Of a stretch of 64,000 nt of DNA, positions 1 through 10,610 are shown in pieces. Each line of letters opens with the position of its first letter. Positions within the stretch are counted from its first letter, which is position 1. Source of the DNA: Caecitellus pseudoparvulus. Taxonomy: Eukaryota > Bigyra: Bicosoecida. The translations under genes and the position numbers were made by a program. The stretch spans positions 1-64,000 of the forward strand of contig CBFFRQ010000037.1 of assembly GCA_965644315.1 (NCBI GenBank). The letters run 5' to 3'. The notes beneath the pieces were generated by a model. It was not told the DNA's origin. It worked only from the letters and a program-made list of their open reading frames with translations, and did no database searches.

Positions 1-2123
1 CCGTTCTCGGGCACCAGTGAGCATGCGGCACAGTACAAGGCGCACGAGCTGCCGGCACGTGACGATGGCGATGTGCCTGAGGTGACGTACCGGCCCAGCA
101 GCGTGCCGTTCTCGGGCACCAGCGAGCATGCGGCACAGTACAAGGCGCACGAGCTGCCGGCACGTGACGATGGCGATGTGCCTGAGGTGACGTACCGGCC
201 CAGCAGCGTGCCGTTCTCGGGCACCAGTGAGCATGCGGCACAGTACAAGGCGCACGAGCTGCCGGCACGTGACGATGGCGATGTGCCTGAGGTGACGTAC
301 CGGCCCAGCAGCGTGCCGTTCTCGGGCACCAGCGAGCATGCGGCACAGTACAAGGCGCACGAGCTGCCGGCACGTGACGATGGCGATGTGCCTGAGGTGA
401 CGTACCGGCCCAGCAGCGTGCCGTTCTCGGGCACCAGTGAGCATGCGGCACAGTACAAGGCGCACGAGCTGCCGGCACGTGACGATGGCGATGTGCCTGA
501 GGTGACGTACCGGCCCAGCAGCGTGCCGTTCTCGGGCACCAGTGAGCATGCGGCACAGTACAAGGCGCACGAGCTGCCGGCACGTGACGATGGCGATGTG
601 CCTGAGGTGACGTACCGGCCCAGCAGCGTGCCGTTCTCGGGCACCAGTGAGCATGCGGCACAGTACAAGGCGCACGAGCTGCCGGCACGTGACGATGGCG
701 ATGTGCCTGAGGTGACGTACCGGCCCAGCAGCGTGCCGTTCTCGGGCACCAGCGAGCATGCGGCACAGTACAAGGCGCACGAGCTGCCGGCACGTGACGA
801 TGGCGATGTGCCTGAGGTGACGTACCGGCCCAGCAGCGTGCCGTTCTCGGGCACCAGCGAGCATGCGGCACAGTACAAGGCGCACGAGCTGCCGGCACGT
901 GACGATGGCGATGTGCCTGAGGTGACGTACCGGCCCAGCAGCGTGCCGTTCTCGGGCACCAGCGAGCATGCGGCACAGTACAAGGCGCACGAGCTGCCGG
1001 CACGTGACGATGGCGATGTGCCTGAGGTGACGTACCGGCCCAGCAGCGTGCCGTTCTCGGGCACCAGCGAGCATGCGGCACAGTACAAGGCGCACGAGCT
1101 GCCGGCACGTGACGATGGCGATGTGCCTGAGGTGACGTACCGGCCCAGCAGCGTGCCGTTCTCGGGCACCAGTGAGCATGCGGCACAGTACAAGGCGCAC
1201 GAGCTGCCGGCACGTGACGATGGCGATGTGCCTGAGGTGACGTACCGGCCCAGCAGCGTGCCGTTCTCGGGCACCAGCGAGCATGCGGCACAGTACAAGG
1301 CGCACGAGCTGCCGGCACGTGACGATGGCGATGTGCCTGAGGTGACGTACCGGCCCAGCAGCGTGCCGTTCTCGGGCACCAGTGAGCATGCGGCACAGTA
1401 CAAGGCGCACGAGCTGCCGGCACGTGACGATGGCGATGTGCCTGAGGTGACGTACCGGCCCAGCAGCGTGCCGTTCTCGGGCACCAGCGAGCATGCGGCA
1501 CAGTACAAGGCGCACGAGCTGCCGTCACGTGACGATGGCGATGTGCCTGAGGTGACGTACCGGCCCAGCAGCGTGCCGTTCTCGGGCACCAGTGAGCATG
1601 CGGCACAGTACAAGGCGCACGAGCTGCCGGCACGTGACGATGGCGATGTGCCTGAGGTGACGTACCGGCCCAGCAGCGTGCCGTTCTCGGGCACCAGTGA
1701 GCATGCGGCACAGTACAAGGCGCACGAGCTGCCGGCACGTGACGATGGCGATGTGCCTGAGGTGACGTACCGGCCCAGCAGCGTGCCGTTCTCGGGCACC
1801 AGTGAGCATGCGGCACAGTACAAGGCGCACGAGCTGCCGGCACGTGACGATGGCGATGTGCCTGAGGTGACGTACCGGCCCAGCAGCGTGCCGTTCTCGG
1901 GCACCAGCGAGCATGCGGCACAGTACAAGGCGCACGAGCTGCCGGCACGTGACGATGGCGATGTGCCTGAGGTGACGTACCGGCCCAGCAGCGTGCCGTT
2001 CTCGGGCACCAGTGAGCATGCGGCACAGTACAAGGCGCACGAGCTGCCGGCACGTGACGATGGCGATGTGCCTGAGGTGACGTACCGGCCCAGCAGCGTG
2101 CCGTTCTCGGGCACCAGCGAGCA
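1..2123 (+). repeat. 105-bp coding tandem array, 20 full units
   Basis: Units begin at 1, 106, 211 and so on to 1996, with a 21st truncated unit from 2101 that diverges at about 2123. The period is exactly 105 bp (35 codons). The only differences I see are a T/C at the third base of a Ser codon (positions 18+105k) and one Ala-to-Ser change at about 1524. The array continues off the left edge of the window. Confidence 0.97.
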
Positions 2124-2568
2124 CGCTCACTCTTTCAAGGGAAAGCAGGTGGAAGAGCTCGCGATGTTGAGCACTCAGCAACTCTCTTCAATGGCCCAGA
2201 ATGTTGCAAGTCTTCGCCGATTGTTAGAGTTTCGAGGCATTTCGGAGTATCAAGCGTCGTACATTCGACATGACAAGAGCTTTTATCTTGAGGCACTTGC
2301 CCGTCAAGGCTACGTTCTTGGCCAGCATTCGAAGCTCAAGGGCACGTCCTATTCATCTCGGCCTCCTTCTCCAAGACAAGCGGGACCTGTTGATGAGTTT
2401 GTCGAGCCCTCTGATTCGCCACCAGCTGCACACCTTTCCAGCAGCCAAGTGGAGGCAGATGCTCTGCCGGCATCTCTGAGCAGGGACCGTCGCGAGAAAC
2501 TTACGCGGGCCCTTCGTCGCATTGATTTGGCTGCTGAGCGGCACAAGGCGAGGGCACTACGGCAATGA
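1..2568 (+). CDS. SAXO/STOP-like microtubule-associated repeat protein (5' end outside window)
   Basis: The frame is open from base 1 to the TGA at 2566-2568, so 855 residues are visible and the true start lies upstream. About 20 tandem copies of a 35-residue unit contain the core PFSGTSEHAAQYKAHEL. A last degenerate copy, near 2230-2270, reads FRGISEYQASYIRH. The pattern F-x-G-x-(T/S)-E-(Y/H)-x-x-(Y/F)-x-x-H resembles the Mn modules of SAXO/MAP6 proteins, which bind and stabilise axonemal or cytoplasmic microtubules; this match is by recall, not by search. The C-terminal 150 residues are unique, polar and end in a basic helix-like stretch. DNAAF3 and TPPP lie nearby, which fits a ciliary role. 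Copies differ almost only at one silent Ser codon position, so the array was recently expanded or homogenised. Its length in the genome may be collapsed or polymorphic. Confidence 0.7.
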   Translation, partial: PFSGTSEHAAQYKAHELPARDDGDVPEVTYRPSSVPFSGTSEHAAQYKAHELPARDDGDVPEVTYRPSSVPFSGTSEHAAQYKAHELPARDDGDVPEVTYRPSSVPFSGTSEHAAQYKAHELPARDDGDVPEVTYRPSSVPFSGTSEHAAQYKAHELPARDDGDVPEVTYRPSSVPFSGTSEHAAQYKAHELPARDDGDVPEVTYRPSSVPFSGTSEHAAQYKAHELPARDDGDVPEVTYRPSSVPFSGTSEHAAQYKAHELPARDDGDVPEVTYRPSSVPFSGTSEHAAQYKAHELPARDDGDVPEVTYRPSSVPFSGTSEHAAQYKAHELPARDDGDVPEVTYRPSSVPFSGTSEHAAQYKAHELPARDDGDVPEVTYRPSSVPFSGTSEHAAQYKAHELPARDDGDVPEVTYRPSSVPFSGTSEHAAQYKAHELPARDDGDVPEVTYRPSSVPFSGTSEHAAQYKAHELPARDDGDVPEVTYRPSSVPFSGTSEHAAQYKAHELPSRDDGDVPEVTYRPSSVPFSGTSEHAAQYKAHELPARDDGDVPEVTYRPSSVPFSGTSEHAAQYKAHELPARDDGDVPEVTYRPSSVPFSGTSEHAAQYKAHELPARDDGDVPEVTYRPSSVPFSGTSEHAAQYKAHELPARDDGDVPEVTYRPSSVPFSGTSEHAAQYKAHELPARDDGDVPEVTYRPSSVPFSGTSEHAHSFKGKQVEELAMLSTQQLSSMAQNVASLRRLLEFRGISEYQASYIRHDKSFYLEALARQGYVLGQHSKLKGTSYSSRPPSPRQAGPVDEFVEPSDSPPAAHLSSSQVEADALPASLSRDRREKLTRALRRIDLAAERHKARALRQ

Positions 2569-2796
2569 GGTTTGGCTGCCGTACGTGTTGCCACCACTAC
2601 AATCCATGTTTGCTCTTGTCTTTCCGGACCTTTCGAAGCAAGCTACCAAACACAATACCAAAAGCAATTCCTAACGCAAATTTTCAATGTGTGCATGTTC
2701 TCTGCAGCCTTGCACACCCAACCGCCCACAAAGGGCCAGTGGCCTGCTTCAGTTGGCCTGCGGAAATTGAAGCTTCAGTAGTGATACAGAGGCACC

Positions 2797-5700
2797 ATGG
2801 CTGAGCAAGGCCTTGTGCGTCCGGATGGATCGGGAATCATGCGAAAGTTGTTCGATGGGTTTGCTTCAGTTCAGGCTGGAGGTAAAATGACACTTAGCGC
2901 TTCCCAGCTGCGAAGCGTGAGTCGCCAAGTGGTACAGCCCAGTCAGGATCGCGCGCGTGAAGCAACCATTGTCTCCTTCCCGCAGTTGGCTCATGAGTCA
3001 GGACTGGACGTTTCTGTGGATTCTTTGCATGAAATACTGCATGTTCGTTCACTGGATTGCGTTTGAGGTACAGCTGGTCACCCTTTGCACCGCTTCATGC
3101 ACAGGATGCCAATGCTGCTGCTGGCGTTGACGATGGCACGCATGATGGTCGTGTTTCGTGGGAAGCCTTCCCTACGGCGCTCTCCCTGCTCGCTGAGCGC
3201 ACGTTTGAGTGCCCTCCGAAGGTTCGACGCTCCCGCTTGATGTGACACCGGACGTGCTCGACGCAACCCGTTCCCTCCGCCCACAGGCTGCTCGCAAGCG
3301 CATCATGTTGCAGCATCTGCTGCCACTGTCCCAGCGCCTGGAACCTAGCAGCGGACCTGCGCCAGGCACAATCAGTGCTGTGGAAGATATTGCCGGGGGT
3401 GGCACTTCTTTCCCCGTGGCTCCAGACGCAGCCGCCTTCCGCCCACCTTCCCCCTCGGCAGAGCGCAAGCCCAGCGCGCATGACAGGCCCGACGAGGACA
3501 AGGCAGCATCAGAGGGCGGCCACGCCCCGGCTGTGAACTTCTCAGACTTCCTGCAGCGGCAACAGCAGCGCCAAGCCCGTCGAGAGGAGGAGGTGACAGC
3601 TCTCCGCCAGCGCCTGCACGAGGAGGAGGTGTCCGGCGCACGGGGCATGTCTGCCGGGTCACGGCGCCTGCTAGCCGGACGGCCTCGGGCCAAGGCGGCC
3701 TCTGGACCACAAAGCGCTACACCGGTGACTTCTTGGCATGAGGCAGGGTCTTCCTCTGTGAAGCCCCTTGCTGAGGTGCTGGCTGACTTGGCGCCACCGC
3801 CACGGGCAGGAGCAGCGGCTTCAGACGCCGTGCAGCAGAGAGCTGGCGGGCAAACCTCAACCGCCACTGGCCAGCCCAAAGCAGGGAGGGGTGACGCCCA
3901 GTCGGCGGCGCGGATCCGGGAGGGCAGGGCAGCAGACGCAGTGCAGCAGACGCTGGCCGGCACGTGGACATACCCGGGCCAGGGCGACACGCTGTACGCA
4001 GCAGCCCTGCAGCGGCGGGCCCGCATCGCAGAGGCACAGCGGGAGGCAGAGGAAGATGCCATGAAACTTGCCAACAGCAAGAAGCACAGCAGCGCTTCCG
4101 GGCGCCTGGCGGCGCTTCGGCTTGCGCGGGAGGTGTGCAGTGGCGTGGCAGACATTGTGTGGGGCCTGCTGAGCGCATCGGGCCACGCTGGGGCAACGTG
4201 GGTGTTGCTGCAGCGCAAAGTGTGGTGGCATGCCACGCTGACTCTGCCAGAGCTGGTGTCCCTGTGCTGTGCGCTGGGTTTCTTGGCGTCGCCGTGGGAG
4301 AACATCCTCCGCAGCATCTTGCAGCAGGAAGAGATGGGACCGGACGCGGAGGGGGAGGATGTCGCAGCGGCCAAGGCTCGAGCAGGACCGGCTTGGGAGG
4401 AGGCGGTCATGGTGCGGGGCATGTGGCGTGCCTTGGTGGGCCCACCCCCCGAATCAGGCGAGGGTGCTGGTGTAGCGCCGGGCCAGTGGGCGGTTGGGCG
4501 CATCGAGATGGGGGGGCAGGGCGAGGGTGCGGGCATAACCTGGTGTGTGCGAGCTGGCAGGGTGTTCTCCCTCCTGCGCACGCTGGCGGCAGACACGGCC
4601 GCGCCCTCGGCCAAGGACCTCATCGCAGCAGGCAAGCGCACAGGCCTGCTGGGTCGGGCAGAGGCGGAGGCCTCGTGGGCCCAAGGCCTGCAGGGTATGG
4701 AGGAGGAGGAGGCGGAGGCGCAGACTGCCACACTGGCTGCTCTGGCGGAACTAGTCTTCGGTTTCCAGCAGGCACAGCCCTACCTGCCTGGGGGGAGGCA
4801 AGACGAGTCTGCGGCTGCAAAGCCTCCGCCACTGCAGCCGGAGGAGGTAGGGGCGGGTGTCAAGTGGCCCCCCGCGCTTATTGCTCGCTGTCGACCCATG
4901 TACAGCTGCCGCCTGGCGCACATGCGAACTGTGAAGTACAAGGACGACAAGCGGGGGCTGTCTGTGGCTGACCACCGCACGGCCCGGGGAGCGGCTCACG
5001 GGGACCGAGGCACCACGGCGCAGAGCTCGGTCGAGGGTGAGTGCTCCTTCGCACCCCTCCTGTGCAAGCGCAGCATGGACATGGCACAGGGTGGGGCTCT
5101 GCCGGGGGGCGGGCGGGTGCCTCTCCACGCAGCTGCCGCCATGACGGCTGCAGCTAGCACGCAACACCCTCAGGAGTCCCACAGCTACACCCTCATGGCG
5201 TACGGCGAGGCTGCCGAGCGCAAGGCGGAGGAAGCACGGGCCGCAGCTGTGGCGGCCGAGATGCAGGAGTGCTCCTTTGCCCCCAACACGGCCGCCACCC
5301 AGGCATACCGACGGCGCATGGAGGCTGAGCACGTCGCCGAGGCGGAGGCTCACCTATCAGCAGCTCTCGCGGCCACTGGGACACCGGGCAAGGTGAAGGT
5401 TGACGCTGCAGCTGCACATGCTTTGCACCTGCACCGCCTGCATCAAAAGCACGAGCAGCGCCTGGAGCGGCAGCGTCAGGCGCAGGCTGCCGCGCGCCGC
5501 GCACGAGAGGAAGCGGAGCTGGCGCAGTGCACGTTCACGCCCAGTGTGGCCCCGCCACCGCGCCTTGTGCAAGCAGCCCGCACCCGCCAGCAAACCAAGG
5601 CCACCGGCAAGGTGGGTGCCTCCACCAGCACCACCTACGCTGAGCTACACCCAGCCGGCACCACGGCCCGACCACGAGGTTGGCAGGCGCACTTGGCACG

Positions 5701-6397
5701 GCAAGCACGAGGCAGGGCTGTGCAGGCGGCGCAGGCGGAGGCAGAGGCGGCAGTGGCGGAGGGCCGTGTGCCCAGTCGTGCCGTTGTGCGGGATGGGGCT
5801 GGGCGCACTGTGCAGCGGCCCTTCAAGCTTGGGCGTGGGGACAGCCAGCCTGGCTCGCCGCCCCGCGAGGTGCTCTCGCATGAAGGGGTGGACCTGCCAC
5901 CCCTCCTCTCCCCGGCAGTGCTGCGCAGCGCAGTGGAGAGCGTGGCCAGGCAGTACCAGGCAGGCTCCGCACCTCGCCCACGCGCCCCAGGTGCTGCTCC
6001 GCCCCATGTGCCCGGTGCCACACAGCCCAGCACTGCGGGGGCCGCTTCCCCAGCTCAGCGCTGGACTGCACCTCGCCCTCCCCAACCCCCCCAGGAGCAG
6101 ATCGATGAACCACCCATGCCCCTCTCCCAGGCAAGCTCCAGGGGTGCCTCGCCCGCAGGGCCCAGCTCCAGGGAAGGGTGGGGCGTGGAGGGGGGTGCCA
6201 GTGACCCACCAGCAGTGTACGTTGACGTGGCTCTGGGAGGCGGTGTCACCCACCGCGTGCCTCTGTGGCCACACTCGGATGTGGCAGCGGTGGCAGCAGC
6301 CTTTGCAGCTGAGCATGGGCTACGGGCGAGCAAAGCCGGGAAGCTGCAAGGCATCCTGCAGGCGCAGCTGGATGCGGTTGTAGCCGGTGCCCCTTGA
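2797..6397 (+). CDS. Putative ciliary/cytoskeletal coiled-coil protein with EF-hand-like N-terminus and C-x-F-x-P motifs
   Basis: Proposed join 2797-3042, 3105-3221, 3287-6397 (1157 residues). All joins are phase 0, with acceptors CACAG and a stop at 6395-6397. The N-terminus has a degenerate EF-hand-like loop (DDGTHDGRVSWEAF) spanning exon 2. The middle is rich in Ala, Glu and Arg, with helical stretches around 4000-4100 and 5200-5550. Three motifs of the form (E/Q)C(S/T)F(A/T)P sit near 5040, 5266 and 5525; this motif recurs in large hypothetical proteins of flagellated protists. The last 60 residues form a compact segment (VYVDVALGGGV to the end), reminiscent of a small C-terminal beta-grasp-like module in such proteins. 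Both proposed donors are GTTCG-type, unlike the GTGAG/GTGCG donors elsewhere, so exons 1-2 are the weak part of the model. The function is inferred only from motif style and neighbours. Confidence 0.6.
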
Positions 6398-6583
6398 AAG
6401 ATGCGACAGTTGGGGGAGTTGCACAAAAACCCTTCGCCCAGAGCGCCTTGCTTTTGAATGTAATGATCCACCGCAAGTGTGAGTTGCTTGAGCCTGGGCA
6501 TGGGCCAGTCCTTGACCCGGGTGCTCTCCTCACCTCTCCCACGTGCTCTGGTGCGGTTGCACGCACCTCCTTTCAAGACCAAC

Positions 6584-9035
6584 ATGGTCAGCATGCAAGT
6601 CACTTCCCGGAACTGGTCCTCTGAGTTGGTGGAGGAGTGGAAGGAGGACCTGAAGCACTGTGAATTCGTGGCGATGGATACGGAGCTCACTGGGCTGTCC
6701 GACAACTTCCCCTCCAACAAAGGTGAGCCCCTCGCGTGGTTGGCGAGGGCAATTTCCGCATCCCGTGCATGATTGCCACTTCTGCTCAGGGGACAGCATC
6801 GCCACCCGCTTCGGTAAGAATGTGTCCGCAGTGCAAGGTATGAGTGTAAGTTTGCCTTCGTGAACTCCACACTGCGTGCACGTCACGCATGCACCGCACC
6901 GCTGACCACTGGCTGTGCAGATCACCCAGCTCGGGCTGTGCACATTCACGTGGACCGGCACGGAGTATATTGCCAAGCCCCTGGCCGTGTATGTGCTGCC
7001 GGAGGAGCCCGCGTTCATGGTGAGCCCGTCAGCGGTCCGATTCCTGTCCAAGAATTCGTTTGACTTCAACAAGTGGGCTCAGGGAGTGGGGTACATGACC
7101 GCAGAGGCTGAGGCAGCAGCCCGCCTGAAGGCGCGAATGACCAGCTTGTGCAGCACCCTGAAGGTGAACACTGCCGCCAAGGTGCGCAAGGGGTGGGACA
7201 TCGACTTCCTCTACAACCATGCTTATGTGCCTCTCGCAGCCGCGCTGCGTGGGGACGCTCCAGCGGAGGACTGCGGGTGGGAGGCCGTGCTGACACAGGG
7301 CGCCTCTGTGTCTGTGCCGCTGCATGACTGGCTGGAAGAAGCCAAGGTTGGAGCCGCCCCCGCAAGCCCTGACGAGGAGGTGACTGTCACAGACATCCCC
7401 AGCATCCGTCTGGCCAAGGCCTTCGATTCTTTCCCACGCAAGCTGCTGCGAGACCTGGTGGCAGCTGGGTCCTGGGCAGCCTGGGCGCAGGCCGCTGAGG
7501 CGGAGGCGGCGTGGGAAGAGCTGCAGGAAATCCGGGCAGCGGCGGCTGAAGAGAAGGGGGAGGAGGCCCCCCCTCGCCTGTCTCTGGCGGAGGCCTTCCC
7601 CGACCTGGGCGCCGACTTCACGGGGTATACGGTGGACTACCTGCCGGAGGACCAGGACGCCCCCGGCGCCAACCGCTGGCGGAAGATTGTCCGAGTGCAC
7701 CACCTGACGGCGCCAACAGTGGCTCTGCCTGCGCCCCCTGCGTGGCTCTGCCCCCACATGCCCGCCGATCTGCCGCCCGTCCTGCAAGCTTGGAAGTGGT
7801 GGCTGGCTGTGCGCGGCAGCGACGCAGGGCAGAAGCGGGTGACAGCCAGCGCCGGGGTGCGCCTGCTGTGGGATGCGCTCGCGGCGTCTGGCAAGCCCGT
7901 GGTCGGGCACAACTGCCTCCTGGACCTGCTGCACATCACACAGGCGTTCGCGGGGCGCGTGCACAAGCACCCGCACGCTTGGGCCTCGCAGCAGCTGCTG
8001 AGGCAGCTAACACCGGGAGGTGTTTACGACACGAAGCATGTGTGGTTGTGGTTGAGCGATGCCCTGCAAGCAGCCAGTGAAGCCGGGGACCAGCCAGGCA
8101 CCGCTGCTGCTCGAGCGGCGCTGGAGCGTGTGGCAGGTCGCGGCGGCACAGGCCTCTCCACGCTATACACCAAGGTGCAAGGGCTGCACACGCCTTCACC
8201 GCCCCCTGATAGTGCACCTGAGGGGGAAGCAGCCACCCCAGCGGCGCTGGACAAGCATGAGCGAGCTGTGACAGCGGCAGCCAATGCGGCAGCCCTGGTT
8301 GAACACCTCCCCACTGTCAGCATGCGAGTGATGGAAACTTTGAAGCAGCAAGAGGCGAAAGTAGCCACTGAAGAAGTGCAGGAGGGCGGCGAGGCCGCCA
8401 GCGGCGAGGGTGCGCTTCAGGCGCAAGCTGAGGAGTGGGCCCATGATGCCGGCTACGACGCGTACATGACTGGCGCCATCTTCGCACACGTGCGGCACCT
8501 AGTGAAGGAGCTGCTAGGCCCCGGCCAAAGCATGGACGAGACGAAGAACACGCTGCACATCATGTGGTCCAAGCATGCCACGCAGTGGGACGTCAGCACG
8601 GGGGAGGGCTGGTACTTGGAGGACGCAGCGCACTGGGCGGAGCAACGCGTGCGCACCGTGCACGTGGACGGCTTGAACTACACCATCAAGACGGACGACA
8701 TGGTGCAGATGGTGAACGGGCTGCTGGGGCAGGAGGCAGTGAACAAGGAGCACGTCATGTGGCTGGGCGACAAGTCTGCCGCGGTGGTGCTGCCGGACGC
8801 CACTGCGCTGCAGGCGGTGCTGGAGGGGGCCAAGGCCCAGGCTGCAGCTTCACCCGCCCCGCTGAGTGTGTGGAACATGGCCACGCTGCCTTGCTTGGGT
8901 GCTTTCCGTGTTTTGCCCTGGGCTGAGCATGTCCAGGAGCATGCGGACGTGTATGGTCCAGCCGCCGTGTTGGAGGCGGGGGGCGGCGTGCACGCTTCCC
9001 AGCAAGGAGCAGCCAAGCGCGCCCGCAGCGATTGA
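6584..9035 (+). CDS. PARN: Poly(A)-specific ribonuclease PARN
   Basis: Join 6584-6722, 6790-6845, 6921-9035, giving 769 residues; introns are 67 and 75 nt with donors GTGAGC and GTAAGT. PARN is a DEDDh 3'-5' exonuclease that removes poly(A) tails and trims small RNAs. The four catalytic acids and the general histidine can be placed: D32 and E34 in FVAMDTELTGLSD, D400 in VGHNCLLDLLH, H573 and D578 in HDAGYDAYMTG. The segment ITQLGLCTFTW after exon 2 matches the family's FGLCTF strand. An R3H-like insertion would fall between the first and third motifs, where the protein has a poorly conserved acidic/alanine-rich stretch. An in-frame ATG at 6500 would add 28 residues rich in Arg and hydrophobics, a possible mitochondrial presequence. 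I chose 6584 because MQVTSRNW aligns with the usual PARN start. It converges on the next gene with 73 bp between stops. Confidence 0.9.
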
Positions 9036-9108
9036 GAGCACACTACGGTGGTACTGGGCTTTTAACATGGCTGAATGCATTGACGTGCCGTACTGGTGTT
9101 GCGCTGCT

Positions 9109-9885
9109 TTACATGGACTCCAGGGACTCGATCAGTGCGTCCAGGTTGCTCTCGTCAGAAATGAACTCAACCCATGCCTCGGTGTCCTCCACCATGCTAG
9201 GGAAACCAGTCACCTCCTTGGACACAACTGCACAGCACAGGGGGCGGGGGGGGGATGAGGAGTTGCCAATGAGCCATGCGCGCGTTTCCGCCGAAACACC
9301 AGCCGGCGCAGGATGGGCTAGAGCGCGGGTAAACGGAAGACCCAAGGCACACCGGCCAGACATGAACTTCGCCACCGTATAAAGCCCCTAGACCGCACAT
9401 GGTGTGGGGCAAAGATGCTTGCCCCGCGCTTGAGCAGGCACGCACCATCCTCGAAAGCGGGGTACTCGGGCGCAGGAGCATTCAGCTGCTTCTGGATGGC
9501 AGATGCCTTGCTGCTTGACATGCCCCAGGTGATGAGGAAAGCATACAGCCCAACGACGGCGATGGAGATCTGCGTGCGCGGGAACAGCCACGTGTGCGGG
9601 GCTTGAGCAGAGCACAGCAGCCGGCGGCAGTGCAGCGGAAGATGGTGTGGCGGCCAGCGCGCAGCGTACCTGGCCGTTGTGAGGCAGGAAGTACCGCACG
9701 ACCGCCTCCACCCCCTGGTAGTCGGGGTGCTTGGGCAGGCTGTCCATGAAGCTGGGCTTCTTGGCGGCCACGCCCTCCTCTGCAGCTGCAGCGGTCTGGG
9801 CGAAGCGGCGCTGCACAGGGCGTGCAGCGGCCGGGGCACGGCGCACAGCCGCTGACGCGGCACGCCGGACGGTGGCAGCCAACAT
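9109..9885 (-). CDS. Small mitochondrial inner-membrane protein, unidentified
   Basis: Complement of join 9109-9227, 9446-9569, 9670-9885, giving 152 residues; introns are 218 and 100 nt with donors GTGCGT and GTACGC. The first ~35 residues are rich in Arg and Ala with no acids (MLAATVRRAASAAVRR...), ending near RRFAQ, a classic mitochondrial presequence. One hydrophobic segment (ISIAVVGLYAFLITWGM) begins exactly at exon 2. The acidic C-terminus (EFISDESNLDALIESLESM) would lie in the matrix or intermembrane space. The size and layout resemble accessory subunits of respiratory complexes or ATP synthase, but I do not recognise the family. It diverges from RPL39 across a 334-bp gap that probably holds both promoters. 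Confidence 0.7.
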
Positions 9886-10219
9886 GTTGGGTGTGATCGG
9901 GAAGACGCTCACATGCGGAGAGCATGCGTGGCCTGGATTCGGCGGCGGTGGTGTTGGATTGTGGAACAGAGGCTGTGCAGACGGGTGCAGTGCGAGCACA
10001 GCGTCAAAGACCGCAGGCAGCACAGTCCCGTGCACACACAGTCCACCCCCCACACTTTTGAGCAGCCAGTGATTCACCCACCATCCCACTCACACTGTGC
10101 AGCCCCGACAGTGGCGCAGCACCGCAGTCAGGCACATCAGCAGCTGGCCCTCACGCCGACTGCAGCAGCGGGAACAGAGGCAGTGCACCAGGCACCAGCT
10201 CCACTCCCACGCACCCACC
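9886..10219. promoter_or_regulatory. Divergent intergenic region, mitochondrial protein / RPL39
   Basis: This gap of 334 bp separates two outward-facing starts and must hold both 5' UTRs and promoters. I see no TATA-like box or recognised element. Confidence 0.5.
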
Positions 10220-10375
10220 ATGCCTTCTCACAAGAGCTTCCGCACCAAGAAGGTGCTGGCCAAGAAGGCCCGTCAGAACCGCCCCATCCCTCACTGGATC
10301 CGGTACCGCACTGACAACTCCATCCGCTACAACGCCAAGCGCCGCCACTGGCGCCGCACCAAGCTGGGCATCTAA
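10220..10375 (+). CDS. RPL39: 60S ribosomal protein eL39
   Basis: A single exon encodes 51 residues, the standard length for this protein. It lies in the large subunit and lines the peptide exit tunnel. The sequence runs from [20 protein letters not shown] to a C-terminus of RRTKLGI, with the family's basic character and WIRYRTDN segment. The start is fixed by the conserved MPSHK. In many eukaryotes this gene has an intron after the first codons; here it is intronless. It converges with DNAAF3 with 235 bp between stops. Confidence 0.98.
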   Translation: MPSHKSFRTKKVLAKKARQNRPIPHWIRYRTDNSIRYNAKRRHWRRTKLGI

Positions 10376-10610
10376 GCGCGCGTGGAACATGCTGCAGCTG
10401 CCAGACGGCGTTCTTGTGGCCTGAACATGCTTCACAATGCACCTCGGTGCGCTCACTGCCCGTGCGGGGCCAGGAAGGCGGCAGCCGACTGGCACCCTCA
10501 CCAGCCGCACACACGAACACCCGCAGCCGCCACCTGGCACTGTGCCAGTCGCTTGCTCATCAAAGAGTGCTTGTTTCACGTGTCTTTCCTGTCCTTCAGT
10601 GCATTGCTGC

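Noticed and set aside
1525-2181. Antisense repetitive ORF (218 codons)
   Set aside because: It is the mirror of the 105-bp array. Because the period is a multiple of three, an open antisense frame is copied in every unit.
3172-4731. 519-codon minus-strand ORF
   Set aside because: It lies opposite the C-x-F-x-P gene, is Ser/Ala/Arg-rich and lacks domain character, typical of antisense frames in GC-rich coding DNA.
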